Source of the DNA: Norana najaformis
Lineage: Eukaryota; Annelida; Clitellata; Crassiclitellata; Hormogastridae
Reading direction: 5' to 3'
Length of the DNA: 64,000 nucleotides
Assembly (NCBI GenBank): GCA_964023275.1
Contig: OZ029916.1
Span: 32,394,587-32,458,586 of the forward strand
Below are positions 33,401-43,500 of this stretch, in pieces. Within the stretch, counting starts at the first letter, position 1. Each line of letters starts with the position of its first letter. The translations under genes and the position numbers were made by a program. The notes beneath the pieces were generated by a model. The model did not search any database. It worked only from the letters and a program-made list of their open reading frames with translations, and was not told where the DNA came from.

Positions 33401-36400
33401 GAAGCTTTGTGACTTAAAGGCTGTAATATGAGGCACGTCTTGAAAAGCCTATTAAATGTTACAGTTTTGTGAAGAAGATAGAGACGTTAGATTTTGACTG
33501 GCTTATATTCTTCTGATAGTGGTGGCCTATTGCTTTTGCTGATTGGACCCTGGGAGGCGCAGTCAGGTTAAGGAATATCAAGCTAGCTAAGTACTTGTTT
33601 GGATGACGGCCCGGCGGTCCGTATTTGCTTGGATTATCATGCCAACTTGCGCCCTTCTCTGTCCATCCTTTATTTGCCCTTAAACAAGCACCACGGATGC
33701 TCACGCGGGTCACCCGAACAGCAAAATGAAATAATTGAGTTTAACTGAAAGTGCATACGAAGAACTTATGTCAGTGTCACTGATGTCTATAGTATACTAC
33801 TGTATGTTTGCATGTGTGTATGTATGTGACCATGTTAGTATATATGTATGTACGTATTTTTGTATGTATATATGTACTTTCCTTAATTTCGTGAGACTTA
33901 GATTTTTCGTCTCGTCGAGGGTTTGGCATGCTTACTGCACCTAGTCGAGTGTTCACTTCTGACTTTCTCCCGCGACACAGTAGCGGCGGTGAAACTGTTA
34001 CTCGATAGGCAAAAAGTGTTCAGTTCCAGGTCAAGATCCAAAAGTCAGGCAGAGAGACCGCGTGGCAGCTACGGTGTGTGATGTTTGAGATTGGAGCGGA
34101 AAGAGAGATAAGAGGAAGAAGGGGAGTCAGGATAGGATCTGTGAAAGAGGCATGTTTTTAGTTTAGAGTGAAAGGTCAATGCAGAAATTGCAAGCGGTGG
34201 TGCATTCTTTCTTTTGGCTTTCTTTGGGCGCTGTAGAAATCTCGAGATTACGATTACGATTACATGCATGATTTTGTATGTTCACCAAAGAAACTGAATA
34301 AAGCGGAAACGTCACAGTGAGCTTTAAATAAAGACAGGGTGTATTGAGGAAAGAGCAATCACTTCAGCTAGTGGGCGACTCACTAGCACAAGGTAACCCG
34401 ACAGATTGCCAGCCGTATTAGTGAGGTCATAAAAATTAAGAAGCACAGCCTAGAGAGTGAAGGAAAGCTCACTGAGTGAATCCGTTAATTTAAAGTGTAA
34501 GCCGTATACGTGAATGTGGTGGTCAATTGTCTCGTTGGCTCTGCTCCATCATACCTTAAGGACTTCTGCCTTTCGGTGTCCTTGGTTCCAGGCCGAAGCA
34601 CTCTCCGGTCGACCTCTCTTGGATTCCTGACTGTCCCTCGTATACGCACTGCTACAGCTCAGTCTATAAGCTTTGCCTATGCTGGACCTAATAGCTGGAA
34701 TCGCCTTTCTCGAGAGCTGCGGCTTGAGTTGATCAGTTTGTCCCTTCCGCAGTTTCCCAAGCGCCTGAAGTCTGTATTATTTGACAGTGGTCTCACTGGT
34801 TCGGGTCGGGAGCACCTCTGATGAGTCTATTCTTGAAGTGGCGCTTTATACATGTCAGATTACAATTACAATTACGATTACAAAGGACATAAATCTGAAT
34901 ATAATTGAAAAACACTTATCTGTCGGTGAACAAAACTGTGAGTTAAGCGGAAGTTAGAAATTAAATAGTAAATTCAATAAATTATTTATTTAAAACGACG
35001 AATTTGTGCAAAAAAGACAGAAAAATTTTTAAAAATCATTTTCTGCCGGCTGTCATCTATTACTGTATTCTGTTCCGCAGGCCACAAAAGTCACATTTCT
35101 AGGTTAAAAGTCGCTGTACAAGGAAGGCTTCCGTCAGCGCCAAAAAGATGGCCGTCTTTGCCTTTTGCCTGCAGAAGCTGCTGTGTCGTCAGCTGACATG
35201 TTCACTCTTTATGGCACAAAGCTTTGATCAATTAGTTGAGCTCGCAAGAGTGGCAATCTGACTTCTCCGTGGTTTGATTCAGAGTGCAGAGCAGTGCATC
35301 GAACAGTCAGCGCGGATTCGGCATCTGCGAGCAAGGCACTTTTCTCCTGCAAAATAAATCAGGGAGCGCTATATTTCGAATCAGCCTGGTCGGACGAACG
35401 CTACGCTCTTCAGCACGTGGGGACCTGTTGGTTCCGCGCTCCCGTACAGCAATTCAACCCTTCGGTCTTTCTATTGCATAGGACCGTCCTCATGGAACAG
35501 TCTTCCATTAAAAATGAGAACTCAGCCGGGTCAAATAGCTAACAGATTTTTCGCCTATTCTTATATATGTATGTATGTATGTATGTATGTGTGCATATAT
35601 GTATGTATGTATGTATGTATGAGTACATGTACATATACGTAAGTACGAAGACAATTAAATTAGCGCGTTTAAATAACTCACAAAGGCGCTGCACTCAGGA
35701 ATGTCTCGCTGATCTAAACAAGTGCGTTTGAAGACAGTATGTTTTCTGAACAAAGTTAAATATAACTGAACCTATGTGCAGTGGAAGACTGTTCCAAGAG
35801 GAAGGTCCAAGACATGATGGACTCAGTGTTATGTGCAGAAGCGCCGCACCTGCATATCTTCCTAGACAGAAGAGCGCAACGAACGCCGATCCGGTTGACT
35901 AGAGGCTGGACATAGATCTCCTTGATATATCCTGGTGCGACGCTGACCAAGGACACCCGCCCCAGTAGGAGAATCTTGAACTTTAATTTCTCCTCGCCTG
36001 GGAGCTAGTGCAGCGTGTCCTTCAAATAATGCGATATATGAAAGAACTTCGGCAGAATGGCGAGTAGTCGTGCAGTTCATTTGAGGACGGCCTGAAGCTG
36101 ACGCATTCAGAACTTCGGCAGGCCTGTAAGAATGGAATTACAGTAGTCGAAGCGCATCAGAATAAACGAATGTACATGATTCTCTGCGGCACTAATCGAC
36201 AAACTGGACCGAATGGCCCGTATCTGACACAACTGGAAATATGGCAGGACCTGTAGAAAGAGTTCACGTGGGGTTCAGCCGTCCAGAAGCAAATCCAGAT
36301 CGCGGACGACTAGTTGTTGATTCCAGTTAATCAGGTAATCGCACAGGTAATCGCGACTTTATTGCTTCTTCGTTAATCTTTGAAAGCGCCTAGCGTGTGC

Positions 36401-37314
36401 CTATTCAGATTTACTGCGTCATCGTCGTGTTCAGTCGGAGCCAGTTGGAAGAGCTCCACGACTCTACTTCCGCCACAATATCTTGCGTCGACGACACCCA
36501 GGCAAGTACGCCAGATGGGTAACAAACTCTGCACAGTCAGCCTACTGGTGTACTAGAGTTCCCGGAACAGTGATGATCTTAGTCAGGTCGGTCGTGTACA
36601 GTATGTCCAAGCTGTTCAATCTGAGCACATGGTTACTATCATCCTTTGCTCGTCCCGTAAGAACTTAAGCCAGTCCAGAGATCGACCACCCATTTCGTAT
36701 CAGGTGCTGAGTCTCCCGATCACCATTTATTACTGTTAATTAATCAGTATATTATGGTCGACAGTGCCGAACGATGCACTTATACCAATGAGAGCAAGTA
36801 GCTTGACACGGGCAGAATCTTGGCGTCTTAGACGTCCGAAATCTGTTTGAGCAATCATTTTCCACTGAATGTCCCTTCTTAAAGCGTTTTTGGCGGAGAA
36901 GATAGTATAAAGCCGCAAGTTTTTGGTGAAGTCCGTGAAGAAGATAGTATAAAGCGATTTCAGTTCTTCACCATTCACCATTTTGAACTGATTCAGGTAT
37001 TACTGTGGCGCATCTACAATATGATAACCTATAGGTGCAGATCGACATAGCGCAGAATCTGAGATTGGTTAATATCACGTCTAACTCACAACCGCGATAG
37101 GATGTGGAGATTATGGCCGTTAATGGTTTCGACTGTTGCACTATATTTTTCGCAGACGCTCCGAATATTCCATTTAACTGCATTCGAACTCGTTGCCTTG
37201 TACGGTGGGTTTCTCATGTTGTGCAGGCACTGTTCACAGGCTATACTTACGTTGCCAACTTGTTGGAACTTGTGCGGGCGCCAAAGTTACACCGGAAAGT
37301 CCACTAATGTGTCA

Positions 37315-37350
<36 letters not shown>

Positions 37351-37365
37351 TGGTGGTAGTGTAGT

Positions 37366-37425
<60 letters not shown>

Positions 37426-37453
37426 CTGGTGGTGGTGGTGGTGGTAGTTGTGG

Positions 37454-37504
<51 letters not shown>

Positions 37505-40500
37505 AACAGTTACTATGTAATGAAACTGAAAAGGTAATTTGAACAACACAACAGCAAACTACAATTAAGTACTGATGAATTAGGTAGCCTTATGATTCCG
37601 CCGTTAGCGTTAAACATATTTCCTGTGATATACATTATATTCTACCGGTCGGCGGTAGTTCCAATGGGCAGCATAATTGCGAGTTTTAAAACTTTTCAAA
37701 GCCTTGAGTCTCGGGGCTTGCCCACGAGACCTCAACAGGCCAGATGTAGACGAGCTCCGAGAATTTCTGTCCCGAGACCGAGACGAGACCCATTACGTAC
37801 GTCTCGAGATCATCTATAGATCGAGACGTCGAGTCCGAGACTCCATCTCTGGCAAGAAAGATGGGAGGTCAAAATACATAAGCCTACATACATTCTTGTC
37901 GTTAGAATGTCGTGTTTGTGTCGCAACCGAATATCTTCAAAGGTGTGTTACCTTTACCTTTTAGCAGCAACAGTGGTGATAATGAAAATGAAGACTTTCA
38001 TGATTAACACGAGGAATAACTAACGTTAGCTTATAGCGCTGTAACCCTGTTACTTTTGTGGTTCTAGCTGTGATGACTTTTATCGCAGCGAGAATGGACG
38101 ACAATGATCAAGACGACTGAATTGGTATGGTTTTCTGGTTAATAGGGTGCCAGAGTTGCTGCGGGTCATCGCTGGACTTCATAAGCGATCAGACGAGACA
38201 AATGCGCAGATCGCCAATGTGCTCCTATATGTGACGGTCAGCAGTGAAGTATACTTGTCTAAAAATTGAATTGTAGCCTCTATAAATATACAGCATTTGG
38301 ACGTGCAAACACAAATAAGCCCACATACATAAATGAATACATTCACTAATACATACATGAAAACACACATGAATATATACATGAATACATACATACATAC
38401 ATACATACATACATACATACATACTGCCATGACCCTGACCTACTCTATCGTGGTTGAGTAGATTCGTGAAGAAAATCACACTCGAACCGGAAGGCAGTTT
38501 CTAAATTTTAATCAAAGCAACATTGAAGACATATTTTACAACTTGTGAGAATCACTCTAAACTGCAGTATCTGGAACAGTTTGAAGACTTTCAGAGTTCT
38601 GGTTCGCGATCGTTCTGGTGTTTTGAGTTTTCTTGAGTGATCTCCCGAGCTAATCCGAACTAAACCTTAGTTATCCTTCTCTATCGTACTTCGCCCGAGT
38701 TTTTGACTTCAACGAAATCAACCAGATACCCTCATTAGCGGGTTCGACGATCGTTTGAAGGCGTGTGTCTGCTCGGGCTTCGCTAGATGGCCCTTCCGTC
38801 GTTAATGAACGTCCGTTGGGAATGTCCGTTCTGGAAGTTCGTTAAGTGCGTAACGAATGATGTCGTCCTAATCTTGGGATAGTCGGTGTCGTCGCCCTCG
38901 TCATCCTTCTGCTATCTCTCCGCATCGGCCTTTCCCTAGTTGGAAGACCCGACCGTAGCGAATCTGAGGCAATCCTGGCACGTCCGTGACACATACATTC
39001 ATACTTCCAAACAGACAGAACGACAGACAAACAGACATACAGATCTGCCGCTGACACTTCATTTCAAATGCGTTGATTCTTGCCTCTTCGTCTTTCTTTA
39101 TTGTCCAGTTCTCAGTCAAAACGTGCCCACTGGTCATTCAAAAGCTTTCGGAAGTTGTAACTTATTGAACTGTATCAGCCTGATGAAGTCGATTGTCTTG
39201 TATTCTGATGTTGCAGATTGTACCATTTGTTATCATGATCGTGGTTTTGTCCACATTAATCAACAGATCCTGGTTGCTGCTTGCCCGGTCAAGATGATCC
39301 ACCATCTCCTGTGGTTCTGCTTCCAAGGTTGCCAACAGCACAATGTCATGAGCATATCGCAGATTTGTAACTCTTCTCCCTCCTATTTGAATTCCACCTT
39401 CATAACCGTCCAGCGCTTCCCTCGTGATCACCTCTGCCATGATGTTGAGATCTCACAGCAGAATCCCTCTCTTGACACGGAAATCTGTTCTCACCCTGCC
39501 TTGCTGTTTACAGTAGAGTCCAGCAAGCATGCTGACAATATGAACAGGTAACCATGTCTATCGTGGTCAGCCAGAGCTTCTCATAGAAGACACAATCAAA
39601 ACCCTTCTTAACATTAGCAAAGCACAAATAGAGGGGCTGCCTATACTCTCTAGTTTTCTGCATGATGATTCTACGTTATGTGACTTGATCTTGTGTTTCC
39701 CTTCCTCTGCGAAATCCAGCTTGTCCATCTGCCACCTCAGATTCAGTTTTCGTCCTGATCCTTTCCAGGATAATCTTTAGGGTGATTTTACTGGCATGCG
39801 AGACCAAGGCAGAGTTCGATGTTTGTTCCTCTTTTGTTTACATTATACAACACATCAATAGGCATACTGCTTGGTAATCATTCACTAGGTTATCATTTTT
39901 GTGCGGATGATAAATACTCAAATTTACATTTTCTTTTACAGTTAGTGTTGTCCTTCATCTGTGTTTATGTCATCTACCGCTTCTGAGGAGGTGCAGTCTA
40001 GGATGGTGGCTACAAAACTCCTCTTCAGCGCTTTAGAAACTGAATTTCTGCTGTTTGGCACTCCACGGCAGCTTAAGAAGTTCGAAGGGCTTAAATCTTT
40101 AAAACTGGGTGACCCACTAATTCAGTTGGCGGATTCTGCTCGTAACTTGTGCGTCGTGCTTATCTCTACTATGTCCTTCTTCGATGGTTTGAATGGCATT
40201 TGTAAAACTTTATACACGCATATTTGCGACAGAATTACTCGTTGTTTCCCAGTGTCTTCTAGGATACCTCTGGCGATTTCATTGGTCTCCAGTCACCTGG
40301 ATTATTGTAACTCGCTTCTTACTTACATCACAAAGTCATACATGCAGAAGCTGCGAAGAGTTCATAACTAGAATCGTAACTGGCGCAACAAGAAGCGAGC
40401 ATATGATCCATGTAATTAAATAATTGCACTGGCTTCCTGTTCAGCAAAGAAACTGTTTCAAATTAGTGCTTAGTTTGTAAAACATTGAAATATAGCCAGA

Positions 40501-43500
40501 AACAGTATTTAAAATCAGTGCTTTCCCCAGTTTTATCACTATTCATCAACGTTATCTTATCGACTCTCTCTTTTCATACCCAAAACTAGTTCTAACTCTT
40601 CTTGGCGAAAGAACTTTTTGGCTGCTGGACCTAGACTTTGGACCTCTCTTCTGTAACCTGTGCGTTCTACGCAGTTTCTGGTGTCATTTCGTTCTCAATT
40701 TTTGAACTTACCTTTTTTCAAAATGCTTCCCATCCACAGGCTATCCCTCTGATTTCCTGGATATTTACCTGATTACGGCTTTGGTTTTGTTTTCGTCGTC
40801 GGTTGACGCCTTGAACATTAGACACGGGCGCAATTAAAGTACTAATTAATAATAATATAATAGTAATAACTAAAGGGGTACAGCTGAAGCATTCTGAGTG
40901 TATACGAATTACACTTGACAGAACGACCAACACACAACATGGCTCATTGAATATGAAAATTCTACCATACAATATCATTGCATTGTAGCGCTACTAAAAT
41001 TATACAGTAAAAATACAATGTAATTCTTTAACATAATAACCAAGAAGATCTAACATTATAATGATTAAACTATGCATGCAAGGATAAATATTATTGCAGT
41101 ATACAACTTCCGACCATGTAATATTACATTACTAAATTAAAATACGACACGTATATATAGCCAATAGATGTCATTACCATGAAACTCACCTGTTTCCTCG
41201 TGTTCGACTGCGGGAGCGGTCCTGATTATTTTGTTCTCGTAGAGGAGCTTCATAAACTGACAGATATAATACAATTACAATTACACAATTTCAATAAATG
41301 TATACTTCTGAAGTAATTGTGTTTCAATTAATATTATATATATATATGTAATTACACAACAGATTTCACAACAGAAAGACAAACAGCAAACATGCTTCGT
41401 CATCCAATAGTCATATGATGCCAAAAGAAATTATGCATGCAGTAAGCTTATACAATGTCTGATTTTGCAGCACGAGCTTTACCTTATTGGAGAGGGAACC
41501 GTTTCGAACGACATTGCCATTATTACCCTCCTGGTTGCCATAAATGTCTCGCCTCCTCACATAGACTTTCTGACTCTACCCCCAGACAACACTGAACAGT
41601 TTGTCGGAATTACTTGTACTCTCAGTGGATGGGGCCGTACATGTAAGAATTGCATCTATATCTTTAGAAAGGTGTATCTAGCGATAATGGTTATGTCCTG
41701 CCCTACGTTTTCTCTGAACATGACAACTGAAACAGTTTGAACATCCTAATTCCCATGCAGTTTAAGCGATCTAATAAAGAAGGAATAGAAGTATTAGATT
41801 GCAGATTATAGTGTCTTACAATAAACTGCATTGCATACGATTTAGCTACATTATGTGCAGTTATAAATTTACGCTAATAATATGTATAATATTAGTTACT
41901 ACAGTTAAAGTAATATTGCATACGTTAACCAACTTCCAATTGATGTCGGAATGATTCTCTTCAAAATGCATGTTCTTCTGTGTCTGCTGTCAGAGAGGTA
42001 TCAGCTTTCGCTGTTTCGCTGTCTATGCACTAGAATCACCCTCTCCTTCTCACATGCTTGGACACTGATGCGCTATCGACTGATGCCGTGTGCATTAATT
42101 TGAAAGCTCGATAGAAGTTATAGGGTTAAATTACACTGAATTTAATACGAAACTGTACTTGTGTGTATGATAGGCATTTGGTATGCTTTTAGCCGCTAGC
42201 AACGATTATTCCGACGTCATGCGGAAGGCTGACATCGCCGTCATCAGTACCGCAGAGTGTGATTCCAGAGTGGCTCAATGGGACGGGGACTGTACTGACT
42301 GCCACATAGCAGTCTACGATGTCAACCAAGCCATAGTAGCTTGCCACGTAAGGAGCGCGGGCTGCAAACAGTCGCAGATTTTTACATTTACAATTTCTGC
42401 CTTTAGCTTTTTAAGGGAATTTACTTGGATTTAGAGGTTAATCGACGTTCCATAAGAGATTATAAAAGAAAAAGTGTGACAAGAATTAGAACTCAGAGAT
42501 CTGGTCGCGCCACTCTTCCCTTCAGTCCGAACACATTAGGTTTAAGCAACAGTGAAAACTTGTGTGAAAACTTGTTTCATCTGCCAAATCTGCTTATTTA
42601 ACAAATTTAATTACTAGAAGTTCTGCGTGAGCAAAAACTTTGTGGATGGCTTTGAATGTTATTACATACAGAGAAGTGAAATTTAAATCATAAGTCCCTG
42701 ACCAGGTCATTTAATTCTGAAATGAGGCTCAGTGAACCCAAACGGCTCAAAATCTATATCAATGTTGTTTTCTAAATGTGTCTCGTACATTGTGGCATCT
42801 TGGTCTGCCTCATCTAAGCACCATGTCTCTGGTGGCTTCGGTACTGGAAAACTGTCATCATGTGGCTCTGGTCTCATGGCTGGAAGCAGATTCAGGCATT
42901 CAATAGAGTTTTAGCAGAGAAGCCGGATACAATGGTCAGACAGAAGAAGTAATCCTTCTCTTCTCGACATATCGTCGAAACGGCATTGATTTCCGAGTAC
43001 ATCTGAGCCTAGCTCTCATATCGCGAGCACAAGTTGCAAAGCACATATGAGGAACCTAGGGTTTGTCTTAATCACCAATTTTACAATCGAAGTAGAGGTC
43101 ACATGTTTCTTAATAAGTGCAGTCATGCTGAGTCTTTGAGGCTTAAGAGGATACTTACTTTGTTCTTAGTCCTTCCTGTGCAGGTCTGCACATCGGTCAA
43201 CGCAGCTTCTCCATTCATCTCTGTCGACCGCCAGTCTTCCACTACATCTCCAAATACCCAAGGTCGTTTCTGATGGTCTCTGGCCAGTTCTTCCCTGGTG
43301 TTTTCCTCCTCCGTTTCCCTTCAGGAATCCAGTTAATTGCTTGATGGACTCACCTATCTCTGTCCATGCGAATTACATGTCTCATCCCTTTCAGTCTTCT
43401 CTTCCTGACGAATTCATTTCAGTCTTCTTTATCTGATACTCTCTACATCCTCTACATCCTCCTGTCTCGTCCTTTCTCTTATTGTTTTACTTGATATCTT

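Noticed and set aside
37304-37549. Poly-Leu/poly-Thr frame
   Set aside because: Translation of TAG/AAT triplet repeats.
38580-38650. Candidate missing exon 3 of protease A (a frame with SLKTFRVLVRDRSG after a TGCAG acceptor)
   Set aside because: It reaches a stop without an in-phase donor and lacks the expected AGLH/VxxGxH-type strand.
41195-41262. Minus-strand exon-like segment with acceptor-like CTGTCAG and donor-like GTGAGTTT, encoding an RSRSRT-type stretch
   Set aside because: The homologous intron of protease B (about 63150-63215) aligns without matching splice sites, and the segment lies inside a known plus-strand gene, so it is conserved intron.
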